From NCBI RefSeq assembly GCF_016735695.1, contig NZ_JAERQD010000020.1, forward strand, positions 1-64,000: a stretch of 64,000 bases of DNA. The letters are read 5' to 3'. Numbering within the stretch: position 1 is the first letter of the stretch; each line of letters starts with the position of its first letter. Below the pieces are notes generated by a model. It saw only the letters and a program-made list of their open reading frames with translations. It had not been told where the DNA came from and did no database searches. A program made the translations under genes and the position numbers. This document shows, piece by piece, positions 51,632 to 60,264 of this stretch. The stretch is from Microvirga zambiensis WSM3693 (GTDB lineage Bacteria > Pseudomonadota > Alphaproteobacteria > Rhizobiales > Beijerinckiaceae).

Positions 51632-52912
51632 TCACTGCACGGAACGAAGCGACCGGAATCCCGCACGAACCTCCTGCGAGAAGAACTCCGGCTGTTCCCA
51701 AGCCGCGAAGTGCCCGCCTTTCGGGAGCCTGTTGTAGTGCACGAGCTTGGGATAGGCCTGCTCCGACCAGCTCTTCGGCGCCTGATAGAGCTCGTCGGGA
51801 AATACGCTGACGGCAGTCGGAACGGTGACGCCCTTGACGCTGAAGAACGGCCCCTTGTTCTCCCAATAGAGACGGGCTGCGGAGATGGCCGTGTTGGTCA
51901 GCCAGAACAGGGTGATGTTGTCGAGCACGTCGTCCGGCGTCAGCCCTTCCGGTTGTCCGTCGACGGAACGCGCGATCATCTCGTAACTCGCGGGATCGTG
52001 ATCGATCATGAAGGCCGCGAGGCCGACGGGCGAATCCGCAAAGCCCGTCAGCGTCTGCGGCCGGTCGCCCATCAGGATCGCGTAGCCGATATGCTTGTAG
52101 AAGGAGGCGATCTGCTCGCAGGCGCGGGTTTCCTCCTCGCTCATCCCGGCGGGCACGGGCTCGCCGGCCAGAAGCGCCTTGTCAATGGCGGGCGGAACGA
52201 CGCCGGCCATGTTGGTATGGATGCCGATGAGACCCGAGGGTTTCTTCAACGCGATCTGATCGACGACGATCGCACCCCAGTCGCCGCCCTGCGCACCGTA
52301 TCGCGTGTATCCCAGGCGCTTCATGAGCTCGATATAGGCGTTTGCGATGCGCGTCGGGTCCCACCCCGTCCCCGTCGGCTTGCCGGAAAAGCCGTAACCG
52401 GGCATCGACGGGATCACCAGATGGAACGCATCGGACGCGCTGCCGCCATGCGCCGTGGGATCGGTGAGAGGTCCGACGATCTTCAACTGCTCGACGATCG
52501 ATCCGGGCCATCCATGTGCCACGAGGAGCGGCAGCGCATTCTCATGTTTGGAGCGGACATGAATGAAATGAATGTCCAATCCGTCGATCTTGGCGATGAA
52601 GTTCGGCACCGCGTTGAGCCTGGCCTCGATCTTGCGCCAGTCGTATTTGGTTGCCCAATGTCGCGCGAGCTTCTGGATCGTCGCGAGCTGCACGCCTTGC
52701 GTGGAATCCCTGACCGTCTCCCGGTCGGGCCACCGCGTCGCCTCGACGCGCCGGCGCAATTCGACGAGGTCCGCTTCAGGAATGTTGATATGGAACGGGC
52801 GGATCGCGTCGCCCTCGGCTGCTTTCGGTTTGCCCCTGCGGAGAACATCGGCTGCAATTGCGCCCGCGGAGGTTGCTGCGGAAGGCTTGTTCGGAAGTGA
52901 GGGATTCGGCAT
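51632..52912 (-). CDS. Epoxide hydrolase (EHN domain, alpha/beta hydrolase)
   Basis: 426 aa from ATG 52912. N-terminal EHN lid/adaptor domain (about 38-150: IRPFHINIPEADLVELRRRVEATRWPD, WRKIEARLN). Core: VAHGWPGS (oxyanion-hole HGxP), YGAQGGDWGAIV with nucleophile Asp, an Arg/Tyr-containing cap, and C-terminal PKGGHFAAWEQPEFF with catalytic His. Resembles microsomal-type epoxide hydrolases of bacteria. Possible detoxification or xenobiotic metabolism; substrate unknown. A hydrophilic N-terminal tail (MPNPSLPNKPSAATS) precedes the domain, and no clear signal peptide is seen. Confidence 0.92.
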   Translation of the reverse strand: MPNPSLPNKPSAATSAGAIAADVLRRGKPKAAEGDAIRPFHINIPEADLVELRRRVEATRWPDRETVRDSTQGVQLATIQKLARHWATKYDWRKIEARLNAVPNFIAKIDGLDIHFIHVRSKHENALPLLVAHGWPGSIVEQLKIVGPLTDPTAHGGSASDAFHLVIPSMPGYGFSGKPTGTGWDPTRIANAYIELMKRLGYTRYGAQGGDWGAIVVDQIALKKPSGLIGIHTNMAGVVPPAIDKALLAGEPVPAGMSEEETRACEQIASFYKHIGYAILMGDRPQTLTGFADSPVGLAAFMIDHDPASYEMIARSVDGQPEGLTPDDVLDNITLFWLTNTAISAARLYWENKGPFFSVKGVTVPTAVSVFPDELYQAPKSWSEQAYPKLVHYNRLPKGGHFAAWEQPEFFSQEVRAGFRSLRSVQ

Positions 52913-53251
52913 CGATCAATCTCCATGCGTTCCGGTCGCCACAGGTGGCGAGAGGCAGGCCTCGGACGATCACGAGACTTCTGGCCTTGTGCACACGTCA
53001 CCGCGGAGCGGTCGCTTGAGACCCTTCTCACATGTCGATGGAGGCCGAGGCGCCTGCGAACAGGCCCTTCTTCCGCGGGTTACACAACCACTCGGTTCAG
53101 GAGCGACGTCGGCAAAGCTGTCGATCAAAAGCGGCCCGTCGGAGCCGAGGTTCAACGCAGAATCTTGATTGGCAGAACCTTGATTGGGCGGGGAGGATAC
53201 GCCTCGCGCGCCACACCGGCAAGCGAAGCCATGGCGCAACCTGCCGGCGCC
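52913..53251. other. Gene-free gap before ohrR
   Basis: About 340 bases between the epoxide hydrolase start and the end of ohrR. Apart from a short direct repeat of CTTGATTGG (53165-53173 and 53182-53190) nothing is recognised. Confidence 0.5.
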
Positions 53252-53776
53252 TCACTCATTCGCATCCGGCTTCGCCTGCAGGGAGCGCAGGAGATTGTCG
53301 CGAATGCCGGCCACGGACTTCTGCACGGTGGAAAAGTCCCCGCCGAGTCCGGTAGCCTCCACCAGCGCGATCGTGGGATCCTCGGCAAGCAGATCGCGAC
53401 CGGCAGGCGTCAGCGTCACCCGCACCTGCCGCTCGTCGGCAGGATCGCGATGGCGGCGGACATAGCCCGTCGCCTCGAGCTTCTTGAGGATCGGGGTGAG
53501 CGTATTGGATTCCAGAAACAGCTTCTCGCCGAGTGCGCTGACGGTCTGGCCATCCTCTTCGGAGAGCGCCACCAGGGCGATGTACTGCGTATAGGTCAGG
53601 CCAAGCTTGTCCAGGATTGGCTTGTAGGCCCGGCCGAAGGCTAGGTTCGCCGAGTAGATGGAGAAGCACAGGAAGTTCGAGAGCTTTCTGCCCTCCCCGC
53701 TCGCCGGCGGAGAACCGTCCGGGTGCGTGTCCGGTTTCCGGGATTTCGGTGTCTTGGGGTTCAAACTCTCTGACAT
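53252..53776 (-). CDS. ohrR: OhrR, organic hydroperoxide-sensing MarR repressor
   Basis: 174 aa from ATG 53776. LSNFLCFSIYSANLAFGRAYKPILDKLGLTYTQYI contains the peroxide-sensing Cys (Cys37) in the OhrR context FLCF-YSA; the winged HTH follows (QTVSALGEKLFLESNTLTPILKKLEATGYVRRHRDPADERQVRVTLT). It has only this one cysteine, so it is a one-Cys type. It is divergent from ohr and presumably represses it until an organic hydroperoxide oxidises the Cys. Start supported by family alignment; a longer frame to 54337 runs through ohr antisense and is not real. Confidence 0.92.
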   Translation of the reverse strand: MSESLNPKTPKSRKPDTHPDGSPPASGEGRKLSNFLCFSIYSANLAFGRAYKPILDKLGLTYTQYIALVALSEEDGQTVSALGEKLFLESNTLTPILKKLEATGYVRRHRDPADERQVRVTLTPAGRDLLAEDPTIALVEATGLGGDFSTVQKSVAGIRDNLLRSLQAKPDANE

Positions 53777-53805
53777 GGGCCGATCCGTGTTGGGTGCCCT
53801 CAATA

Positions 53806-53824
53806 TAAATCGCACGCGATTAAA
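53806..53824. promoter_or_regulatory. OhrR operator candidate 1
   Basis: TAAATCGC at 53806-53813 faces GCGATTAAA at 53816-53824 across a two-base centre, inside the 141-base gap between ohrR and ohr, nearer ohrR. Confidence 0.6.
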
Positions 53825-53876
53825 TCGGAAGGGCTTGACATCCCTCCGCGACCTCTCTATTTGCATCGCATCTGAA

Positions 53877-53895
53877 TTAATCGGATACGATTTAA
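53877..53895. promoter_or_regulatory. OhrR operator candidate 2
   Basis: TTAATCG (53877-53883) and CGATTTAA (53888-53895) form a second AT-rich palindrome of the same AATCG/CGATT type. It lies 22 bases before the ohr ATG, where a bound repressor would cover the promoter or start region. Confidence 0.6.
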
Positions 53896-53917
53896 ATTGC
53901 TCAGAAAGGATATCGCC

Positions 53918-54313
53918 ATGACTGCCAAGGTTCTCTTCACCGGAAAGACCCACACCACCGGCGGCCGCGACGGCGGCACTCGCAGCAGCGACGGCTTCCT
54001 CGACCTCAAGCTGGCGCAGCCGCACCCTGCGGCCGAGAACCTGTTCGGCGCTGCCTGGTCGGCCTGCTACATCGGCGCGCTCGAGGTTGCCGCCGGCCAG
54101 AAGAAGATCGCCCTTCCCGCGCAGACGGCGGTCGACGCCGAGATCGATCTCGCGGCCGAGGGCGGTGCCTATTTCCTGCGTTCCCGCCTCAATGTCAGCC
54201 TGCCGGGTCTCGACCGGGAGGTCGCGCAGGCGCTGATCGAGGCGGCACACGCCATCTGCCCCTATTCCAAGGCGACGCACGGCAACATCGCCGTCGAGAC
54301 CAACCTCGTCTGA
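53918..54313 (+). CDS. ohr: Ohr, organic hydroperoxide resistance peroxidase
   Basis: 131 aa from ATG 53918 (AGAAAGGA upstream). An OsmC/Ohr family thiol peroxidase: FGAAWSACYIGALE has the catalytic first Cys in the SACY motif, CPYSKATHGNI has the resolving Cys, and the Arg of GGTRSSDG corresponds to the Ohr active-site region. It reduces organic hydroperoxides with lipoyl-dependent recycling. Divergent from ohrR; two palindromes between them are likely operators. Confidence 0.95.
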   Translation: MTAKVLFTGKTHTTGGRDGGTRSSDGFLDLKLAQPHPAAENLFGAAWSACYIGALEVAAGQKKIALPAQTAVDAEIDLAAEGGAYFLRSRLNVSLPGLDREVAQALIEAAHAICPYSKATHGNIAVETNLV

Positions 54314-54465
54314 GCAGGATCGGCCGGGCCTGCCCAAAAAGGCGGGCCCGGATTCCGCCGACGAGCCTCAAGCAGATGTGATGGCCGACCGCCATTCCAG
54401 AGACCGGCAAGCGGCCTATAATTCAACGCTGACCTGCGCCGAGTGGACGGCACCGGGAGGCCTCA

Positions 54466-54756
54466 ATGAAGACGTGCGTGATAGCCCTATCGCTTTTCAT
54501 GGTGGCCACAAGTGCGCAGGCTCAATCACGCCCCTCGACGACGAACATGTCGTGCAACGCAAGCCGTCAACTGGTATTTTCGAGAGGTGCCATCGTCCTG
54601 GGCACCGGCGGTCAGACCTATGACCGCTTCGTCCGCGACCGCACCTTCTGCCAGATGACGGAATATGCGCAGTCGGCCTTTGTACCGAGCCTCGAAACGC
54701 CGACCTGCTTCGTCGGTTACCGCTGCAAAGAAGGCCCGCGCGATTGGTGGGATTGA
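54466..54756 (+). CDS. Small secreted cysteine-rich protein
   Basis: 96 aa from ATG 54466, with GGGAGGC upstream. Signal peptide (VIALSLFMVATSAQA) then a mature domain with four cysteines (MSCNAS, TFCQM, PTCFVGYRCKEG), which could form two disulfides. The body SRQLVFSRGAIVLGTGGQTYDRFV is a conserved pattern in small secreted proteins of Hyphomicrobiales. Function unknown. It reads in the same direction as ohr and the sulfatase, but the gaps are wide. Confidence 0.8.
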   Translation: MKTCVIALSLFMVATSAQAQSRPSTTNMSCNASRQLVFSRGAIVLGTGGQTYDRFVRDRTFCQMTEYAQSAFVPSLETPTCFVGYRCKEGPRDWWD

Positions 54757-54934
54757 GGATAGACTCGCACACTCGCGATCTAATCCGGGCGCATGTCCGG
54801 GTTTCACCCGATACCAAGCCCCGATTCCCCTTACTAGACTGCGCGCCGCAGCCCACGGACTTGAGCTTCGTCGATGCTTGCCCATTTGGTGAAGCCGGAG
54901 CGGGCCAGAGATCGACGCGAGACAGGGGGATGGA

Positions 54935-56374
54935 ATGACCAAGTTCGGGCAGCTCGCATGCGCAATCGCCCTGTCAGGTGCCCTGCTCTCGACGGATTCC
55001 GGTTTCGCGCAATCGCCCGCCGCAGGCGCGGCCAAGCCCAACATCGTCTTCATCCTGATGGACAATCTCGGCTACGGCGAGGTGGGCGTCTATGGCGGGG
55101 GCGTTACGCGCGGAGCGCCGACGCCCCGCATCGACCACCTGGCATCCGAAGGGACCCGGCTGACCAACTTCAACGTCGAGGCGCAATGCACGCCGAGCCG
55201 CTCGGCGATCCTGACCGGTCGTTTCTCGATCCGCTCCGGCACGCACTCCGTGCCCATCGGCGGCGGGCTCGAAGGCCTGACACAATGGGAGCGGACCATC
55301 GCCGAATGCCTGTCGGACGGCGGGTATGCCACGGCCGCCTTCGGCAAATGGCATCTCGGCAGCGAGCCGGGCCGGCTGCCCAACGATCAGGGCTTCGACG
55401 AATGGTACGGCATTCCCCGCACCACGGACGAGGCGTTCTGGCCGTCCGAGCCGCAGGCAAGGGCGGCGGGTGTAGAGTTCGAGTCCGTGATGGAAGGGCG
55501 CAAGGGCGAGACGAGCCGCAAGCTTCAAGTCTACGATCTGGAGCAGCGGCGTCTGATCGATGCCGAGATCGCACGCCGGACGATCGACTTCATGAAACGC
55601 AGCCGGGATGCAGGCAAGCCGTTCTATGCCTATGTGCCATTCACGCTCGTGCATTTCCCGACGCTGCCGAACCCGGCCTTCGCGGGCAAGACGGGCTACG
55701 GCGATTTTCCCGACGCCCTCGCCGAGATGGATGCGAATGTCGGTCAGATCCTCGACGCCGTCGACGGCTTGGGCCTCCGCGACAACACCATCGTGGTGTT
55801 CACCAGCGACAACGGCCCGGAGGCGACCTGGCCGTGGCAAGGCTCGTCCGGTCCGTGGCGCGGCTATTACTTCACGCACATGGAGGGTTCGCTGCGCACG
55901 CCGTTCATCATCCGTTGGCCGGATCGGATTCCGGCTGGGCGGGTCAGCAACGAAATCATGCACGAGGTCGACACCTTCACGACATTCGCCGCCATGGCGG
56001 GCGCCAAAGTGCCGACGGACCGCGCCATCGACGGTGTCGACCAGAGCGAGTTCCTGCTCGGCAAGTCGGAGACCTCCAAGCGCGAGGGCTTTCCGGTATT
56101 CGTGGCCGACCGGCTGGAGGCCGTGAAATGGCGGAACTGGAAGCTGGTGTTCTACGACGAACAGCGGGACTGGTGGACGCCGCCGACGAAGCTCGGGTCG
56201 CCGAAGGCCTTCGATCTCATCACCGATCCGAAGGAGGAATATCCGGCAACGGCTCTGCGAAACACATGGAATGCGGGACCGGCCATGAACATCGTCGTGG
56301 AGTTCGAGAAAAGCCTGAAGCGATACCCGCCGATCGCGCCGGGCACGCCGGATCCCTATAGCCCGCCGGGTTGA
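54935..56374 (+). CDS. Secreted arylsulfatase-family hydrolase
   Basis: 479 aa from ATG 54935 (GGGGG upstream). Signal peptide (LACAIALSGALLSTDSGFAQ), then a sulfatase domain: PNIVFILMDNLGYGEVG (metal Asp site), CTPSRSAILTGR (Cys of the CxPxR motif, converted to formylglycine, about residue 87), GKWHLG, and SDNGPE with metal Asp/Asn. Length and order are normal. The metal Asp site reads DN instead of the usual DD (LMDNLGYG). It should hydrolyse a sulfate ester in the periplasm; the substrate cannot be told. A maturase gene is not adjacent. Confidence 0.92.
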   Translation: MTKFGQLACAIALSGALLSTDSGFAQSPAAGAAKPNIVFILMDNLGYGEVGVYGGGVTRGAPTPRIDHLASEGTRLTNFNVEAQCTPSRSAILTGRFSIRSGTHSVPIGGGLEGLTQWERTIAECLSDGGYATAAFGKWHLGSEPGRLPNDQGFDEWYGIPRTTDEAFWPSEPQARAAGVEFESVMEGRKGETSRKLQVYDLEQRRLIDAEIARRTIDFMKRSRDAGKPFYAYVPFTLVHFPTLPNPAFAGKTGYGDFPDALAEMDANVGQILDAVDGLGLRDNTIVVFTSDNGPEATWPWQGSSGPWRGYYFTHMEGSLRTPFIIRWPDRIPAGRVSNEIMHEVDTFTTFAAMAGAKVPTDRAIDGVDQSEFLLGKSETSKREGFPVFVADRLEAVKWRNWKLVFYDEQRDWWTPPTKLGSPKAFDLITDPKEEYPATALRNTWNAGPAMNIVVEFEKSLKRYPPIAPGTPDPYSPPG

Positions 56375-56380
56375 GCCGCC

Positions 56381-57361
56381 TCATTCGATGACCATGTCGG
56401 CGCCGCTGATTAGGGAAGGCGGGATCGTGATGCTGAGGGCCTTTGCAGTCTTCAGATTGACGACCAGCTCGACCTTCGTGACGAGCTGCACGGGAAGGCT
56501 GGAAGGCTTTTCCCCGTTCAGGACCCGCCCGGCATAGTTCCCGGCACGCCGATGCGACTGGATGAAGTCGCCGCCATAACTCATCAGGCCGCCCGCTGCG
56601 GGAAAATCGCGGGACTGGGTGACCGCGGGCATGGAATAGCGCAGGCACAAATCGGCCAGCTTCGTACTGCGGAAGGCGAAGTAGGGATCCGAGGTGAAGA
56701 CGAGCCCTCCCGCCTGCGCCTGGGTGGCGGACAGGAACATCGCCTCGAATTCTCCCTCGGTGCTGGCATTCATCACATGGAGCTGCACCCCGAGCGCCTC
56801 GGCCGCCATCTGGAGGTTTCTCACCTGCGAGCCGGAGGTCGGGCTGGTCGGGTTGACGGCAACGCCGAAGGACGACGCGGTCGGCCGCAGCTCGTGCATG
56901 AATTCCAGCCGCTTGCGCGAGACCTCCACGCTCAAACTCGACACACCCGTGATATTGCCTGCCGGCCGCGACAGGCTGTCGACGACGCCGAGCGCGACCG
57001 GATCGCCGCCCATCTCGAACACGATGGTGATCGTCTTCGTCGCCGCTTTCGCAGCGACTGCCGAGGGCGCGCCGCCGGACGCGACAAGCACGGAAACGTT
57101 CCGGCCTGCGAGATCCGCCGCAAGCGACGGCAGGCGATCGTACCTGCCATCCGCCCAGCGGTATTCGATCGCCACGTTGCGGCCCTCGACATAGCCGACA
57201 TCGGCAAGACCTTCCCGGAAGGCCTTGAGGCGGCTTTCGAACGGCACGGGGGATTCCGGGGCGAGATATCCGATGACGGGCATCGCCGGCGATTGCGCAC
57301 GCGCGGGAAGCGTCGATGCCGCCGCAGCGCCTAGCCAGGCAAGGACATCGCGCCGTCTCAT
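56381..57361 (-). CDS. ABC_sub_bind family substrate-binding protein
   Basis: 326 aa from ATG 57361 (MRRRDVLAWLGAAAASTLPARAQ), a Tat-like signal; the frame extends to 57403. Mature protein fits the ABC_sub_bind family: VIGYLAPESPVPFESRLKAFREGLADVGYVEGRNVAIEYRWADGRYDRLP, GGAPSAVAAKAATKTITIVFEMGGDPVALGVVDSL, and the end PPSLISGADMVIE. These periplasmic proteins, abundant in Bradyrhizobium-type genomes, are thought to bind small aromatic or amino-acid-like ligands. No permease genes are adjacent, so it is an orphan. It ends six bases from the convergent sulfatase. Confidence 0.92.
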   Translation of the reverse strand: MRRRDVLAWLGAAAASTLPARAQSPAMPVIGYLAPESPVPFESRLKAFREGLADVGYVEGRNVAIEYRWADGRYDRLPSLAADLAGRNVSVLVASGGAPSAVAAKAATKTITIVFEMGGDPVALGVVDSLSRPAGNITGVSSLSVEVSRKRLEFMHELRPTASSFGVAVNPTSPTSGSQVRNLQMAAEALGVQLHVMNASTEGEFEAMFLSATQAQAGGLVFTSDPYFAFRSTKLADLCLRYSMPAVTQSRDFPAAGGLMSYGGDFIQSHRRAGNYAGRVLNGEKPSSLPVQLVTKVELVVNLKTAKALSITIPPSLISGADMVIE

Positions 57362-57511
57362 CTGTCCGGCGTCCCTTGAACCGATGATGCGGGATGGGAC
57401 CATATTCCGAAAGCCATCATCCGGTCACCTCGAAGGTTTCATCGGCAGCAGACGACTTCAGCGATCATAGCGACAATACCCGTGTCACGAAACCGCTTTG
57501 AAGGATGCGGC

Positions 57512-59257
57512 TCAAGCCGCATCGGGCCGCTCGGCGTATGCGACGTGATAGACGAGGAACTCCTCGTCATATCCCTTGAGCCGGCGCATCCCCATCGGAT
57601 TCAGAACCCGCTGACCTTCGACGGCCTCCGCAACCGTCGCATCCGCGAGTATTTCGCGATCGGCCGCTGATGCGCACAGGCGCGCGGCGAGGTTCACGAC
57701 GCTGCCGATGGCGGTGTAGTCGAACCGGCTCTCGTAGCCGATCCGCCCGACCGTGGCCGGGCCCATGGCCAATCCCATCCCGAAGCCGATCCGGTAACCG
57801 CGCCGCTGCCAGCCGACGATGAGCTTCTGCACGCAAAGCTGCATCTCCACCGCGAGATCGACGGCCCGCAGCGCCGGCTCCGCTACGGGGACGGGAGCGT
57901 TGATGAGCAGCATCAGCCCATCCCCCGAAAAGCTCGTCAGAGTCGCGGCGTATTTGGTGATGATCCCGCCAAGCGCATCGTAATATTCCGACAGGACGCT
58001 CATCACCTCCTCGGGCGTCGCCCTGGCCGAAAAGGCGGTGAAGCCGCGCAGGTCGCCGAAGATCGTCACCACCTCGGTGCGCCGGCCCTCGAGCACGTCG
58101 TCGTCGCCCGTGCGGTCGACCAGTTCCGCGACCTGCGGCGCGAGGAAGCGCTTGAGCTTCGCGATCCGCTCCTGGCGCTCCTGCGACACGGCGAGTTCGG
58201 CCGCCATGGCGTTGAAGCTCTCCGCCAGCCGCTGAAGCTCGTCTCCCGTTTCGATATGGATGCGATGGTCGAATTGCCCGGCGCCGATGCGTTCGGTGCC
58301 GTCCTCGAGAAGGTGGATCGGCTTGGTCATGCGGCTCGCGAGGACATAGGCCAGCAGACCCGCGAAGGCGGCGCCGGCGAGAAGGAGCCCGACCGTTCGC
58401 CACAGGGCTGCATAGATCGGCCCGAAGGCTTCTGAAAGAGGCTGTTCGACCACCACGGTCCAGTCCGGGCCGGCAACCGGCGCGGCGGCGGCTGCGACGG
58501 CGATGCCTTCGGCGTCCCAGCCCGTCGCGACATCGGCACCGGCACGCCCGATCGCCTCCCTGAGTTCCCGGAAGGGCGCGAGCGTCGCCTCGTCCGCGCC
58601 CCGCAGCACGAGACTGATATCGGGATGGGCCACGAGCCGCCCGGGCCTGTCCAGAACGAAGGCGTGGCCCGTCTCACCGATCTTGATGGACGAGATCACG
58701 TCCCAGATCAGCTTCAGGTTCACCTCGGCGACAACAATGCCGACGGACGGCCGGTTGCCGGCCATCGCAATCGTCATGTAGGGCTCGGAATCGCGATAAT
58801 AACGCACCTCGCCGTACCAGAGCCGGTTCGCGCGAGCTCCCGTCACGGCCTCGTCGGCGGAGCGGTCGGTGCGCGTCTCGGTTCTGTTCAACCCGATGCG
58901 CGAGACATAGAGGCGTTCGCGCCCGGCACCGTCGAGAAGCGTGAGGTTGACGATAGCCGGCACCTGCCGCAGCAGGCGCAGGGCATCGATCCGCCGCCTC
59001 TCGTCCGGCTCCTCTGCCCAGGGAAGCTGAACCAGCCAGCCGAGCTGGTTGGTGATGTCGTCGAGAAAGCCCTGGATCCTGGCCCCGGCCGAGCGCGCCT
59101 CGACTCCCAGAAGCTGGTCGAGGGTCGCCCTCTGGTCGCGATAGCCGAACCAGGCCTCGCTGACGCCATTGGTCGCGAGGGGAATGACCACCGCCAGAAA
59201 CAGCACGAGGAAATATTTCTGGAAGAGGCCGCGGATCCGGAGGCGCTGCCTGGTCAT
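57512..59257 (-). CDS. dCache-HAMP class III cyclase (paralog F, non-canonical site)
   Basis: 581 aa from ATG 59257 (MTRQRLRIRGLFQKYFLVLFL); the frame reaches 59389. First helix about 12-32, dCache sensor (about 40-285, DRPGRLVAHPDISLVL), second helix about 295-320, HAMP (KPIHLLEDGTERIGAGQFDHRI), coiled coil, cyclase domain (about 385-560). Metal Asp residues are present (VTIFGDLRGFTAFS; FSGDGLM), Asn/Arg present (VVNLAARL), but the adenine Lys is Ser (LTSFSGDG) and the selecting Asp is Ser (AIGSVVN). It could make another product or be a regulatory pseudo-enzyme. Divergent from the SDR gene. Confidence 0.87.
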   Translation of the reverse strand: MTRQRLRIRGLFQKYFLVLFLAVVIPLATNGVSEAWFGYRDQRATLDQLLGVEARSAGARIQGFLDDITNQLGWLVQLPWAEEPDERRRIDALRLLRQVPAIVNLTLLDGAGRERLYVSRIGLNRTETRTDRSADEAVTGARANRLWYGEVRYYRDSEPYMTIAMAGNRPSVGIVVAEVNLKLIWDVISSIKIGETGHAFVLDRPGRLVAHPDISLVLRGADEATLAPFRELREAIGRAGADVATGWDAEGIAVAAAAAPVAGPDWTVVVEQPLSEAFGPIYAALWRTVGLLLAGAAFAGLLAYVLASRMTKPIHLLEDGTERIGAGQFDHRIHIETGDELQRLAESFNAMAAELAVSQERQERIAKLKRFLAPQVAELVDRTGDDDVLEGRRTEVVTIFGDLRGFTAFSARATPEEVMSVLSEYYDALGGIITKYAATLTSFSGDGLMLLINAPVPVAEPALRAVDLAVEMQLCVQKLIVGWQRRGYRIGFGMGLAMGPATVGRIGYESRFDYTAIGSVVNLAARLCASAADREILADATVAEAVEGQRVLNPMGMRRLKGYDEEFLVYHVAYAERPDAA

Positions 59258-59481
59258 GAGCGCTTCGGCCGATCGCGACGGGAACGGGCCGGGATCGCAC
59301 GCGGCATCGACAGGGTAGGCAAAGCGATCATGGTGAGCCCTCGCCCCGCTTCCATCGCATTCCCTCGAATATGAGGCGAGGCGCGGCACGCTGCCAGTGG
59401 TTTGTCTCGGAAGGCGGGTCCACTTTCACGCACGATGCGCTACGCTGCGCTCCGGAGCATCATTGCCGGACAGAGGGAAGC

Positions 59482-60255
59482 ATGACCGCACGGGACTTAT
59501 TCGATCTTTCCGGCAAGACGGCGCTGGTCACCGGTTCATCGGGCGGCCTGGGCCTGTCCATCGCCCGCGGGCTTGCGGAGGCCGGCGCGGCGGTCATCCT
59601 CAATGGGCGCGACGAGGCGAAGCTCGCCGGTGCCGTGCGGGAGCTGAGCACGGCCGGGCATCGGGTCTCGGCGAGCGCTTTCGATGTCTCGGACGAGAGC
59701 GCGGTCAAGGCGGCCTTCGACGGCTTCGACCATTCCGGCATCTCCATCGACATCCTCGTCAACAATGCCGGCATTCAATTGCGCAAGCCGATGGTGGATC
59801 TCGCGGCCGACGAATGGCGCAAGGTGCTGGAAACCAACCTCACCAGCGCCTTCCTGGTCGGGCGCGAGGCTGCGAGGCGCATGATCGCGCGCGGCGACGG
59901 CGGAAAGATCATCAATATCGCTTCACTTGCGAGCGAGGCCGCGCGCGCGACCATTGCCCCCTACACGGCCGCGAAGGGCGGCATCAAGATGCTGACCCGC
60001 TCCATGGCGGCCGAGTGGGCGCAGCACGGCATCCAGGCCAACGCCATCGGCCCCGGCTACATCGTCACGGAGATGAACAAAGCCCTCGCCGAGGATGCGA
60101 AATTCGACGCCTGGGTGCGCGGCCGTACGCCATCGGGACGCTGGGGCGTGCCGGATGACCTGATCGGCGTTTCCGTGTTCCTGGCCTCCGCCGCGTCGGC
60201 CTATGTCAACGGCCAGATCATCTATGTCGACGGCGGCCTGCTCGCGGTGCTGTGA
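59482..60255 (+). CDS. Short-chain dehydrogenase (gluconate 5-dehydrogenase-like)
   Basis: 257 aa from ATG 59482 (AGAGGGA upstream). Classical SDR: TGSSGGLGLSIA cofactor motif (about residues 18-29), NNAG (about 93), active-site Ser near IINIASLAS, and YTAAKGG with Tyr and Lys. FDLSGKTALVTGSSGGLG and the end YVNGQIIYVDGGL match gluconate 5-dehydrogenase / 2-deoxy-gluconate dehydrogenase. It would interconvert gluconate and 5-ketogluconate, but SDR substrates are hard to predict. Convergent with the sorbosone-dehydrogenase-like gene, nine bases apart. Confidence 0.92.
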   Translation: MTARDLFDLSGKTALVTGSSGGLGLSIARGLAEAGAAVILNGRDEAKLAGAVRELSTAGHRVSASAFDVSDESAVKAAFDGFDHSGISIDILVNNAGIQLRKPMVDLAADEWRKVLETNLTSAFLVGREAARRMIARGDGGKIINIASLASEAARATIAPYTAAKGGIKMLTRSMAAEWAQHGIQANAIGPGYIVTEMNKALAEDAKFDAWVRGRTPSGRWGVPDDLIGVSVFLASAASAYVNGQIIYVDGGLLAVL

Positions 60256-60264
60256 GCGGAACCG

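Noticed and set aside
53777..54337. N-terminal extension of ohrR to 54337
   Set aside because: It would run antisense through ohr and the operators; the MarR family start is at 53776.
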